64,000 nucleotides of DNA from assembly GCF_041320275.1 (NCBI RefSeq), contig NZ_CP162023.1, positions 1,736,001-1,800,000 of the forward strand. Direction: 5' to 3'. The notes below the pieces were generated by a model that was given only the letters and a program-made list of their open reading frames with translations, had not been told where the DNA came from and ran no database searches. The translations under genes were made by a program, and so were the position numbers. How positions within the stretch are numbered: the stretch's first letter is position 1; every line of letters starts with the position of its first letter. Shown here in pieces: positions 34,087 through 41,932 of the stretch. This DNA is from Mumia sp. Pv4-285 (lineage in GTDB: Bacteria > Actinomycetota > Actinomycetes > Propionibacteriales > Nocardioidaceae).

Positions 34087-35238
34087 GTGAGCGACCTGCG
34101 CGTGCGTGACGTCATCGACCTCCTCGACTCGTGGTACCCGCAGCACCACGCCGACTCCTGGGACGCCGTCGGCACCTCGGTCGGCGACCCGAGCGCCCCC
34201 CTGCGACGGATCCTGCTCGCCGTCGACCCGGTGCAGGCCGTCGTCGACGAGGCGGTGGCGTCCGAGGCGGAGCTGGTCGTCACCCACCACCCGCTGATGC
34301 TCAAGGGCGTGCACTCGGTCGCCGCGACGACGCCCAAGGGACGGGTGGTCACCGACCTCGTCCGACACGGGATCACGCTCCACACCTGCCACACCAACGC
34401 CGACTCGCCGGAGCTCGGCGTGTCCGACTCGCTCGCCCGCGCGCTGGGGCTCGTCGATGTCGCACCGCTCGACCCGGACGCTGCCGACCCGCTCGACGCA
34501 TGGGTCGTGTACGCCCCGCGGTCCGACGCCGAGGCCGTGGCCGCCGCGATGCACGGGGTGGGAGCAGGAGCCGTCGGTGACTACGACCGCTGCCAGTTCG
34601 TGAGCGACGGCACGGGCTCGTTCCGTCCGGGCGGCGGCGCGACTCCGGCCATCGGCGGCGTCGGTGAGGTCGAGCGCGTCGACGAGGCCCGCATCGAGAT
34701 GGTCGCGGCGCGCGCTCTCCGTGGCGAGGTCCTCGCGGCCGTACGCTCGGCCCACCCGTACGAGGAGGTCGCGTACACCGTCACCGAGATCGCCGCCGTG
34801 CCTGAGCACGACCGAGGCAGCGGCCGCGTCGGGTCGCTGCCGACGCCGACGACGCTCACGGAGTTCGTCGCCCAGGTGGTCCGTGCGCTGCCGACCAACC
34901 ACAGCGCCGCCCGCGTCGCCGGTGACCCCGAGGCCCGTGTGAGCAGGGTCGCGGTGTGCGGCGGGTCCGGCGACTTCCTGCTCGATCGGGCCCGGGCGAG
35001 CGGCGTCGACGTGTACGTGACCTCCGACCTGCGGCACCATCCGGTCTCGGAGCTGCGCGAGCAGCCGGGAGCACCTGCGGTGGTCGACGTGCCGCACTGG
35101 GCGGCGGAGTGGACGTGGCTCCCGGTGCTCGCCGACCGGCTGCGCGGCTGGCTCGACTCCCGAGGGAGTACGGTTCAGGTCCAGGTGTCCGGCCTCGTCA
35201 CCGACCCGTGGACGTCGCACCTCGGGTGGTCGAAGTAA
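34087..35238 (+). CDS. Nif3-like dinuclear metal centre protein
   Basis: A 383-residue Nif3/YqfO family protein with the metal-binding VVTHHPLMLKG (His67, His68) near the N-terminus, AAVVDEAV, and a C-terminal DVPHWAAEW that completes the metal site. A PII-like insert (about 140-260, with AHPYEEVAYTV) is present, as in long members. The family is GTP cyclohydrolase I type 2-like; its activity in bacteria is unproven. The order Nif3, zinc ribbon, RNase H/phosphatase is that of Rv2230c-Rv2228c. TAGGCT (34074-34079), overlapping the stop of the preceding gene, ends 7 nt before the GTG: leaderless. Confidence 0.92.
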   Translation: MSDLRVRDVIDLLDSWYPQHHADSWDAVGTSVGDPSAPLRRILLAVDPVQAVVDEAVASEAELVVTHHPLMLKGVHSVAATTPKGRVVTDLVRHGITLHTCHTNADSPELGVSDSLARALGLVDVAPLDPDAADPLDAWVVYAPRSDAEAVAAAMHGVGAGAVGDYDRCQFVSDGTGSFRPGGGATPAIGGVGEVERVDEARIEMVAARALRGEVLAAVRSAHPYEEVAYTVTEIAAVPEHDRGSGRVGSLPTPTTLTEFVAQVVRALPTNHSAARVAGDPEARVSRVAVCGGSGDFLLDRARASGVDVYVTSDLRHHPVSELREQPGAPAVVDVPHWAAEWTWLPVLADRLRGWLDSRGSTVQVQVSGLVTDPWTSHLGWSK

Positions 35239-35304
35239 TACGGTGGATCCGGTCATGTCCAGCGGTACGCACGCAGTCGTCCGTACCCGTCAGAGGAGCC
35301 CACG

Positions 35305-36048
35305 CTGAAAGCCGACCCGTTCGACCAGCTCGCCCTGCTCGAGGTCCAGGCCATCGACTCGCAGCTCGCCCAGCTCGCGCACCGTCGCCGGTCGCTGCCA
35401 CAGGTGGCGGTCCTCGCCGAGCTGCGTGCGGAGCGGGAGGCGGTGCACGCGCGCAGCGTCCAGGCTCAGACCAAGGTCGCCGACCTGACCGCCGACCAGA
35501 CGAAGGCCGATCGCGAGGTCGCCTCGGTGCGCGCCCGTCGTGACCGCGACCAGACCCGGCTCGACTCCGGGCAGGTGACCAACCCCAAGGACCTCCAGAA
35601 CATCCAGCACGAGATCGTCGCGCTCGACCGTCGCATCGCCTCGCTCGAGGACGACGAGCTCGAGGTGATGGAGGAGCTCGAGGGCGCCCAGTCCGAGCTG
35701 GCCGTGGCCACCGACGCGCTGGCGTCGCTCGACGCACGGATCGCCGACGAGCTCGCCGGGCTCGAGGTCGCGACCGCCGAGCTCGACGCGTCGGCCGAAG
35801 CCCTGCGCGCCGAGCGTGGCCCTACCGTCGAGCGCGTGTCCGAGCCGCTGCTCCAGCTCTACGCGAAGGTCCGGGAGAGCCACGGAGGCGTGGGCGCTGC
35901 GGCGCTGCGGCACAAGCGGTGCGAGGGATGCCGGCTGGAGATCAACGGGGCCGACCTCCGTGAGATCGCCGCCACGCCGTCGGACCAGGTGCTGCGGTGC
36001 CCGGAGTGCAACCGCATCCTCGTGCGGACCGGCGAGTCAGGTCTGTGA
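35305..36048 (+). CDS. Coiled-coil zinc-ribbon protein (Rv2229c-like, CT398 type)
   Basis: A 247-residue protein made of a long antiparallel coiled coil (about 10-190, rich in Glu, Ala, Arg, Leu) and a C-terminal zinc ribbon with CEGC and CPEC pairs near residues 212 and 235. The conserved start is KADPFDQLALLEVQAID. In this frame there is no ATG, GTG or TTG between the previous TAA (35236) and codon 34, and AGAGGAG lies 6 nt before a CTG at 35305, so CTG is the likely start. The function is unknown; related proteins may act in secretion or RNA handling. Its TGA overlaps the next start (GTGA). Confidence 0.88.
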   Translation: MKADPFDQLALLEVQAIDSQLAQLAHRRRSLPQVAVLAELRAEREAVHARSVQAQTKVADLTADQTKADREVASVRARRDRDQTRLDSGQVTNPKDLQNIQHEIVALDRRIASLEDDELEVMEELEGAQSELAVATDALASLDARIADELAGLEVATAELDASAEALRAERGPTVERVSEPLLQLYAKVRESHGGVGAAALRHKRCEGCRLEINGADLREIAATPSDQVLRCPECNRILVRTGESGL

Positions 36049-37181
36049 GCACGCCGCGACGAGTGATCGTCGAGGCGGACGGCGGGTCGCGGGGCAACCC
36101 GGGACCCGCGGCGTACGGCGCCGTGCTCCGTGACGCCGACTCCGGTGCCGTGATCGCCCAGCGGGCGGAGACGATCGGTGTCGCGACCAACAACGTCGCC
36201 GAGTACTCAGGTCTGATCGCCGGTCTCGAGCTCGTGGCGCAGCACGCGCCGGAGGCCGAGGTCGAGGTCAAGATGGACTCCAAGCTCGTCATCGAGCAGA
36301 TGGCCGGGCGCTGGAAGGTCAAGCACCCCGCCATGAAGCCGCTCGCCGCCCAGGCCCGCGAGCTCGCACCCGCCGACGTCACGTGGACCTGGATCCCTCG
36401 CGAGCGCAACACCGCCGCCGACGCGCTCCTCAACGCGGCGCTGGATGCGGCGCGCGGTGGTGCGGCCGTGCCTGCACCCGTGGCGTCGGTGGCTCCGGAG
36501 GCGGAGCCGGCGCCGCGAGCGGAGCCAGGTGCTCGGAACCCGATGATCGGCTGGCGCGACCCGTTGGCGGATCCGCCGACCACGCTCACGCTCGTACGCC
36601 ACGGAGCGACCGACAACACGATCGCCAAGGTCTTCTGCGGAGCGGGCGGCTCGGATCCCGGGCTGAACGACGAAGGCCGGGCGCAGGCCGGTCGCGCGGC
36701 AGCGTACGTCGCCGTCGAGGGTGCGGACGTCGTCGTGACGTCACCGCTGCGCCGGTGCCGTGAGACGGCGGAGACCATCGCCGAGGCGCTCGGCCTCGAG
36801 GTCGCCGTCGACGGCGGGCTCGTCGAGACGGAGTTCGGCGACTGGGACGGACTGACGTTCGCCCAGGTCAAGGAACGCGACGCCGCGGCGCTCGATGCGT
36901 GGCTCGAGTCGACCGCGGTCGCTCCGCCCGGCGGGGAGTCGTACGACGAGGTCTTCGCGCGCGTGCAGCGTCTCCAGCGCCGCCTCGTCGCGGCGTACGG
37001 CGGGAAGCGCGTCGTCCTCGTGAGTCACGTGACGCCGATCAAGATGTTCGTCCGGCTCGCGCTCGACGCCCCGATGCCGGTGATCCATCGCCTCGAGCTC
37101 CAGCCCGCGTCGGTGAGCACGGTGCGGATCTGGCCGGACGGCATCGCGACGCTTCGCGCGTACGACGTCGTCCCCGGCTGA
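36045..37181 (+). CDS. Bifunctional RNase H/acid phosphatase (RNase HI-CobC fusion)
   Basis: A 378-residue two-domain protein. The N-terminal RNase HI (about 5-140) has the four acidic residues: Asp12 in EADGGSRGNPGPAAYG, Glu in NNVAEYSGLIAGLE, Asp in VKMDSKLVIEQM and Asp in ERNTAADALL. After an Ala/Pro/Glu-rich linker comes a histidine phosphatase domain (about 180-375) with LVRHGATDN and the second His in VLVSHVTPIK. This is the Rv2228c type, in which RNase H removes RNA in RNA/DNA hybrids and the CobC domain may dephosphorylate alpha-ribazole phosphate in cobalamin assembly. GTG start overlaps the previous stop by 4 nt. Confidence 0.95.
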   Translation: MSTPRRVIVEADGGSRGNPGPAAYGAVLRDADSGAVIAQRAETIGVATNNVAEYSGLIAGLELVAQHAPEAEVEVKMDSKLVIEQMAGRWKVKHPAMKPLAAQARELAPADVTWTWIPRERNTAADALLNAALDAARGGAAVPAPVASVAPEAEPAPRAEPGARNPMIGWRDPLADPPTTLTLVRHGATDNTIAKVFCGAGGSDPGLNDEGRAQAGRAAAYVAVEGADVVVTSPLRRCRETAETIAEALGLEVAVDGGLVETEFGDWDGLTFAQVKERDAAALDAWLESTAVAPPGGESYDEVFARVQRLQRRLVAAYGGKRVVLVSHVTPIKMFVRLALDAPMPVIHRLELQPASVSTVRIWPDGIATLRAYDVVPG

Positions 37182-37203
37182 CCTCCCGCCCGTCCCGTCC
37201 CCG

Positions 37204-37267
37204 ATTTGCGCAGTTGATCCAGGAATCCCCAGCACGAATCTTTGATCAACAGCCCAAATCGGGGACG
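37204..37267. repeat. 64-nt palindromic repeat, left copy
   Basis: An imperfect hairpin: ATTTGCGCAGTTGATC at the left pairs with GATCAACAGCCCAAAT at the right, flanked by CCCCG and CGGGG. Its ends are about 90 percent identical to a second 64-nt copy at 38268-38331, while the loop differs. The two copies have the same orientation and bracket the AbiEi/DUF559 gene. Confidence 0.85.
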
Positions 37268-37329
37268 AGATATCCCCAGACTGCCGACCGCGATGGCTCG
37301 CGCACCTGTGGAGGACCCACCTTGCGGCC

Positions 37330-38247
37330 ATGAAACCCATCCCCGTGGTCCTTCGCGAGGGCCCGTTCACCACGGCAACGGCACGTGCGGTCGGCTTTCG
37401 GCCACAGGACCTCCAGGGCAAGCGCTTTCGACAGCTCTTTCGCGGCGTCTACGTCGTCACCGATCTGCCGATGACGTTCGAGCTCCTGCTCCGCGCGGCG
37501 CTGCTCCTGCTCCCCGACGACACGATCGCCAGCCACCTGACAGCACTGAGGCTCTGGGGTCTCGACGTCCGTCGCCCGCTCCCGCTGCACTTCTCGACGA
37601 ACACGACCGCTCAGGTCCGACGCGACGGCATCCGCCTGCACCGGCGTCGGGGGAGGCTGCGGGCGTACGTCCGCGAACGCATCGCGTGCACCGGGCCGGA
37701 CCGGACCTACGTCGACTGCGCCACCATCGTGAACCTTGTCGAGCTCGTCCAGGCCGCCGAGCATCTCGTCCATGTCGGACACACGACACCGGCCACGCTG
37801 CGGACGTACCTCGAGCAGTGCCACATCGACGGAGTCGTACGCGCGCGGCGGGCGTTCGCGTACGTCCGTGAACGGGCGGAGTCTCCGATGGAGACCCTCG
37901 TACGACTGGCGCTGGTGTTCGCACGGCTTCCTGACCCGGACTGCAATCCGGACCTCTTCGACACGGGTGGTCGGTTCGTCGCAAGGGGCGATCTCGTCTA
38001 CTGGCGCTACCTGGTGATCGTCGAGTACGACGGCGCGTGGCACGAGCGCTCCAAGAAGCAGCGCGCCCGTGACCGGACGCGCCGTGAGGCGTTGGAGAAG
38101 CTCGGATGGACCATCATCGTCGTGCTGGAGGACGACCTCGCGAACAAGAAGGCGATCGTGTGGCGGGTCTACGGGGCGCTGCGCGACAACGGGTACGACG
38201 GCCCGCGTCCGCACTTCAACGCGATGTGGACCCGTTGGTTCGCCTGA
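37330..38247 (+). CDS. AbiEi-like N-terminal domain with C-terminal DUF559/Vsr-type nuclease fold
   Basis: A 305-residue protein. Residues 12-45 (FTTATARAVGFRPQDLQGKRF and RGVYVVTD) resemble the AbiEi antitoxin-type winged helix start. The C-terminal 100 residues look like a DUF559/Vsr-like PD-(D/E)XK domain: RGDLVYWRYLVIVEYDGAWH has the acidic pair around strands, then KKQRARDRTRREALEKLGW. Functions of this family are unknown (repair, restriction or toxin control are guesses). The gene is alone, bounded on both sides by 64-nt palindromic repeats. GGAGG lies 14 nt before the ATG, rather far. GC and codon use resemble neighbours. Confidence 0.8.
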   Translation: MKPIPVVLREGPFTTATARAVGFRPQDLQGKRFRQLFRGVYVVTDLPMTFELLLRAALLLLPDDTIASHLTALRLWGLDVRRPLPLHFSTNTTAQVRRDGIRLHRRRGRLRAYVRERIACTGPDRTYVDCATIVNLVELVQAAEHLVHVGHTTPATLRTYLEQCHIDGVVRARRAFAYVRERAESPMETLVRLALVFARLPDPDCNPDLFDTGGRFVARGDLVYWRYLVIVEYDGAWHERSKKQRARDRTRREALEKLGWTIIVVLEDDLANKKAIVWRVYGALRDNGYDGPRPHFNAMWTRWFA

Positions 38248-38267
38248 GTGCTGGGGCCTTCGCGCGG

Positions 38268-38331
38268 ATTTGTGCAGCTGCACAAGGAATCCGGTCCGCA
38301 GTTCGTTGACCAACTGCACAAATCGGGGACG
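38268..38331. repeat. 64-nt palindromic repeat, right copy
   Basis: Copy of the repeat at 37204-37267, same length and orientation, 47 of 64 positions identical by hand alignment, with the outer arms nearly identical (ATTTGTGCAG and CAAATCGGGGACG). The arms ATTTGTGCAG and CTGCACAAAT form a hairpin. It begins 20 nt after the stop of the AbiEi/DUF559 gene. Confidence 0.85.
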
Positions 38332-38341
38332 GGGCGCGCGC

Positions 38342-39103
38342 TCAGATCTCGGCGACCACGACGTCGAGGCGGCTGCCGTGCTCCTCGACGGTCCAGCCGA
38401 GGTCGCGCAGCGCCTCCGCGAGGGCACTGACCGTGCGCGGCGACGCGCCATCGGCCAGCAGTGCCCGCACGATCCGACCCTTGGTGGCCTTGTTGAAGTG
38501 GCTCACGACGGTACGGCGCCCGCCGGCCTCGTGCAGCACCCGGACCGTTGCGATCCGGTTCCTGGGCCCGGTCGGCTTCCACAGCGCGGCGTACGTCGAC
38601 GAGCGCAGGTCGACGAGAAGCCCCGAACCCCGAGCCTCCTCGACCACGGGGCCGAGCTGGTCACGCCACTGGCTCGCGATCGTGCCGAGCCCGGGCAGCG
38701 TCAGGTGGCCCGACAACCGGTACGCCGGGATCCGGTCGGCGGGACGCAGGAGGCCGAAGAGTGCGCTCGCGAACGCCAGCGACCGGCTCGCGCGCCGCCT
38801 CGCCGCGGCATCGAGCGTGTCGAGGTCGAGCGCCGCGTACAGGACACCGTCGTAGACCGCGTCCGCACGCGCGGTCGGCTGAGTCCACAGGGCAGCATCC
38901 CGGTCGATCGCGTCGGCCTGCGTCGGACCGAGGCCGAGCACGTCGGCGGCCTTGTCCCGGTCGAGGGTGCACAGCGCGACGAGCTCCTCGCCGATGCGAC
39001 GCCGCGTCTGAGTCAGCGCGGGGAACGCCAGCGCGTCGAGATCGAGGGGGCGACCCCGCCGCGGGACGGACTTGCCTTCGGACGGGGGGAGGAGGACGAG
39101 CAC
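38342..39103 (-). CDS. yaaA: YaaA family peroxide stress protein
   Basis: A 253-residue YaaA (DUF328) protein, which in E. coli limits free iron during peroxide stress and binds DNA. It begins LVLLPPSEGKS and contains LYAALDLDTLD, FGLLRPADRIPAYRLSG and TVVSHFNKATKGRIVRALL, all family hallmarks. TAGGAT on the minus strand (39115-39110) ends 6 nt before the GTG, a leaderless start. It ends next to the right repeat copy. Confidence 0.93.
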   Translation of the reverse strand: MLVLLPPSEGKSVPRRGRPLDLDALAFPALTQTRRRIGEELVALCTLDRDKAADVLGLGPTQADAIDRDAALWTQPTARADAVYDGVLYAALDLDTLDAAARRRASRSLAFASALFGLLRPADRIPAYRLSGHLTLPGLGTIASQWRDQLGPVVEEARGSGLLVDLRSSTYAALWKPTGPRNRIATVRVLHEAGGRRTVVSHFNKATKGRIVRALLADGASPRTVSALAEALRDLGWTVEEHGSRLDVVVAEI

Positions 39104-39180
39104 GCAGCGATCCTACGGAGCGTACGGCGGGTCGTCCGCGTCGACCTGCGGCGGCGCCGCGCTTCTCTAGGGTGGACGGC

Positions 39181-40620
39181 ATGAGCCGCGCCTACTTCTC
39201 GATCGCCCCCGACGCCGTGCCCGCGCTCGAAGGACGGATCGACGCGATCGCCGACGAGCTCGAGGTCGGCACCGGCTTCTCGCCGGAGGTGCTCGCGGAG
39301 GCGGGGACCGCCGCCGGCACGGTCGAGCTGCCCGACCTCGACCGGACCGACCTGCCCCTGCTCACGATCGACCCGCCCGGAGCGAAGGATCTCGACCAGG
39401 CGATGTTCATCGAGCGCAGCGGCGACGGCTGGACCGTGCACTACGCGATCGCGGACGTCGGGTCGTACGTCCGCCCCGGCGGTGCGATCGACGCCGAGGC
39501 GCACCGCCGCGGCCAGACGCTGTACGCACCGTCGCGCCGGATCCCGCTGCACCCGCCGGCCCTCTCGGAGGACGCGGCGAGCCTGCTGCCCGACGTCGTT
39601 CGCTCGGCGGTCCTGTGGTCGATCGACCTCGACGCGGAGGGGCGTCAGCGCGACGTCCGCGTCGAGCGTGCGCGCGTCCGGAGCACGGCGCAGCTCGACT
39701 ACGAGGGGGTCCAGGCCCAGGTCGACGCCGGCGCCGGCCCGGAGACGCTGACGCTGCTGCGCGAGGTGGGGGAGCGCCGGAAGGACCGGGAGGTCGAGCG
39801 AGGTGGCGTGAGCCTGCCGCTGCCGAGCCAGGAGATCGAGCGGGACGCCGACGGGTCCTGGTCGCTGTCGTACCGCAAGCTCGTGCCCTCCGAGAGCTGG
39901 AACGAGCAGATCTCGTTGCTGACGGGGATGGCGGCCGCTGGCCTGATGCTCGAGGCGAAGGTCGGGATCGTACGCACGCTGCCGCCTGCCGACGAGCGCA
40001 GCCTGCGCCGGTTGCGGCGTGCCGCACGCGGGCTCGGGATCAGCTGGCCCGCCGAGATGCCCTATCCAGAGCTCGTCCGGTCGCTCGACCCGACGCAGCC
40101 CCACCACCTGGCCATGCTGGACGCGTGCACCGGGCTGCTGCGTGGTGCCGGGTACGCCACGTTCGACGGTGACGTCCCCGAGGACGCCGAGCACAGCGCC
40201 ATCGCCGCGCCGTACGCTCACGCGACCGCACCGCTGCGGCGGCTCGCGGACCGCTACGTCAGTGAGGTGTGCCTCGCCGTGAGCGGTGGCTCCGCGGTGC
40301 CGGACTGGGCGCGCGACGGGCTCGCGCTGCTCCCTGAGGTGATGGCCGCGACCGGGCGGGTTGCGTCGAAGTTCGACCGTGCGGTGCTCGACCTCGTGGA
40401 GGCCGTCGCACTGTCCGACGCCGTCGGCCAGACGTTCAGCGGGGTCGTGATCGATGCCGACGACAAGGACGCCGCAAAGGGGTCGGTGCTGCTCGACGAG
40501 CCCGCCGTGGAGGCCAGGGTCGTCGGTACGGCGCCGCTCCCGCTCGGCGAGCTCGTGCACGTGACGCTCGAGCGAGCGGACGTCGACGCGCGGACCGTCG
40601 AGTTCCGGTGGAACGGCTGA
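39181..40620 (+). CDS. RNB-domain ribonuclease (RNase II/R family, short form)
   Basis: A 479-residue exoribonuclease. The catalytic RNB domain has the aspartate cluster in LTIDPPGAKDLDQAMFIER (residues 61-79) and a later AHATAPLRRLADRYV segment that precedes the RNA-binding part. Cold-shock and S1 domains are missing or much reduced, as in the short actinobacterial version. It degrades RNA processively from the 3' end. TAGGGT (39168-39173) ends 7 nt before the ATG: leaderless. Its stop is 3 nt from that of the convergent manganese exporter gene. Confidence 0.92.
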   Translation: MSRAYFSIAPDAVPALEGRIDAIADELEVGTGFSPEVLAEAGTAAGTVELPDLDRTDLPLLTIDPPGAKDLDQAMFIERSGDGWTVHYAIADVGSYVRPGGAIDAEAHRRGQTLYAPSRRIPLHPPALSEDAASLLPDVVRSAVLWSIDLDAEGRQRDVRVERARVRSTAQLDYEGVQAQVDAGAGPETLTLLREVGERRKDREVERGGVSLPLPSQEIERDADGSWSLSYRKLVPSESWNEQISLLTGMAAAGLMLEAKVGIVRTLPPADERSLRRLRRAARGLGISWPAEMPYPELVRSLDPTQPHHLAMLDACTGLLRGAGYATFDGDVPEDAEHSAIAAPYAHATAPLRRLADRYVSEVCLAVSGGSAVPDWARDGLALLPEVMAATGRVASKFDRAVLDLVEAVALSDAVGQTFSGVVIDADDKDAAKGSVLLDEPAVEARVVGTAPLPLGELVHVTLERADVDARTVEFRWNG

Positions 40621-40623
40621 AGG

Positions 40624-41205
40624 CTAGAGCCAGCCTGCCCCGTCCGCGATCAGCAGCAGGCCGAACGCGGCGAACAGCGCCGCAGCGCCGTACCTGATGA
40701 CCTTCTCCGGGAGCTGCCTGCCGAGCCAGGCACCGAGAAGGATCGCCAGGGCATCGGCCGCGACCATGCCGAGCGTGCTGCCGATCCAGGTGCCGAACCA
40801 GTCCTCCTGCGTCGCGAGCGCGATGGTGGCGAGCATCGTCTTGTCGCCGAGCTCGGCGAGGAAGAAGGCTCCGCCGACAGCCCACACGGCGGCGCCCGAG
40901 CTGCGTTGCGCCTTCGAGCGCTCGTCCGCGGACAGCTCGTCGCCGCGCAGGGTCCAGGCCGCGAAACCGAGGAACGCGACGCCGGCGACGAGGGTGATCC
41001 AGTGCTGCGCGTCCGCGAAGGCCTCGCCGACCCAGAACCCGATCCCGACCGAGACGAGGTGGACGACCGCCGTCGCGACGGTGATGCCGATCAGAACGTC
41101 TCGCGGGCGGTAGCGGGAGGCGAACGTCATCGCCATCAGCTGGCTCTTGTCGCCGAGCTCGGCCACGAAGATGACCACCGTGCTCAGCAAGAACGCGTAC
41201 AGCAT
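40624..41205 (-). CDS. TMEM165/GDT1 (UPF0016) family transporter, probable manganese exporter
   Basis: A 193-residue membrane protein with six helices in two repeats. Each repeat carries the signature E-x-G-D-K-(S/T): AELGDKSQLM near the N-terminus and AELGDKTMLAT near residue 115, which bind the transported cation. Bacterial members export Mn2+, and some eukaryotic ones move Mn2+/Ca2+ for protons. GAGGAG lies about 10 nt upstream of the ATG at 41205. A yybP-ykoY type manganese riboswitch lies upstream in the leader, so expression should rise with Mn2+. Confidence 0.93.
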   Translation of the reverse strand: MLYAFLLSTVVIFVAELGDKSQLMAMTFASRYRPRDVLIGITVATAVVHLVSVGIGFWVGEAFADAQHWITLVAGVAFLGFAAWTLRGDELSADERSKAQRSSGAAVWAVGGAFFLAELGDKTMLATIALATQEDWFGTWIGSTLGMVAADALAILLGAWLGRQLPEKVIRYGAAALFAAFGLLLIADGAGWL

Positions 41206-41285
41206 GAAAAAAAGCTCCTCGTCACCTGGACGAAGAGCCTGTGTGGGACGTCCCTTCGACCAGGAACGTCCGTAGGGTCGTTGCA

Positions 41286-41385
41286 CTGGTCGAAAGTCTC
41301 GTCCGCGCCACCGAGGTGACGCCTTCCGTACCGGACCCGAGGGTCAGTGTGTCGACACGGATGTTGGGGACTACTCCCTTTCGCG
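41286..41385 (-). promoter_or_regulatory. yybP-ykoY (Mn2+) riboswitch upstream of the TMEM165/GDT1 gene
   Basis: On the minus strand the leader begins CGCGAAAGGGAGTAGTCCCC (41385 downward), close to the conserved yybP-ykoY start, and ends with GAGACTTTCGACCAG, whose CTTTCG closes the P1 helix with CGAAAG. The aptamer is about 100 nt. TTCGACCAG (41294-41286) can also pair perfectly with CTGGTCGAA (41263-41255), an expression-platform switch exclusive with P1. The -10 box TAGACT (41397-41392) lies 6-7 nt before. Family identity is by pattern, not by a covariance search. Confidence 0.8.
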
Positions 41386-41460
41386 TGGTCGAGTCTACGG
41401 GGTGGGACGGTGGGTGGCCAAATGAGGCCCGACCCGGGGCGGTCGGCTACCCTGTCGAAC

Positions 41461-41865
41461 GCGGATGAGTCGGCCGGGCGGCCGCGTCGTCGTCGGTGCG
41501 CACCGACGACGCCGAGGAAGGTCCGGACTCCACAGAGCGACGGTGGTGGGTAACGCCCACCCACGGTGACGTGCGGGACAGTGCCACAGAGAGCAGACCG
41601 CCAGCGGCCTCACGCGAGTGAGGTGCGGGTAAGGGTGAAAGGGTGGGGTAAGAGCCCACCAGCGCCCCGGGTGACCGGAGCGGCTAGGTAAACCCCACCG
41701 GGAGCAAGACCAAGAAGGGCCTCCGGGCCCGCGCAGGCGTTGACGCTGCTCGCCGAGCCTGCGGGTAGGTTGCTGGAGCGTCGCGGTGACGCGGCGCCGA
41801 GATAGATGGTCGCCGGGGCGGGGAGACGCCCTGACAGAATCCGGCCTACGGGCCGGCTCATCCGC
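41461..41865 (+). ncRNA. rnpB: RNase P RNA, bacterial type A
   Basis: About 405 nt. It contains the diagnostic core segments GAGGAAGGTCCGGACTCCAC, ACAGTGCCACAGAGAGCAGA, AAGGGTGAAAGGGTGGGGTA and AGATAGATGGTCGCC, and the 3' piece GACAGAATCCGGCCTA followed by GGCCGGCTCAT. The ends GCGGATGAGTCGGCC and GGCCGGCTCATCCGC form helix P1. It cleaves the 5' leader of tRNA precursors with the RnpA protein. TACCCT (41448-41453) lies 7 nt before the 5' end. The frames on its antisense strand are artefacts. The hairpin GCCCCCATGGGGGC (41864-41877) may terminate it. Confidence 0.97.
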
Positions 41866-41915
41866 CCCCATGGGGGCAGTGCGCTTATCGCCGGGATTGA
41901 TCAGCCTGATCTGTT

Positions 41916-41927
41916 CAGTCTAGACTG
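41916..41927 (+). promoter_or_regulatory. MarR autoregulatory palindrome over the promoter
   Basis: A perfect 12-bp palindrome CAGTCTAGACTG contains the -10 box TAGACT (41921-41926). It is just before the leaderless MarR gene, so the MarR protein would shut off its own and the MFS gene by blocking polymerase. Confidence 0.65.
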
Positions 41928-41932
41928 TCGAT

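Noticed and set aside
37204-38331. The two 64-nt repeats as a CRISPR array.
   Set aside because: Only two copies, 1 kb apart with a gene between, and they diverge in the centre; no cas genes.
41395-41871. Open frames on the minus strand at the RNase P RNA gene.
   Set aside because: The plus strand has all the conserved RNase P RNA segments; the frames are chance products of a structured RNA gene.
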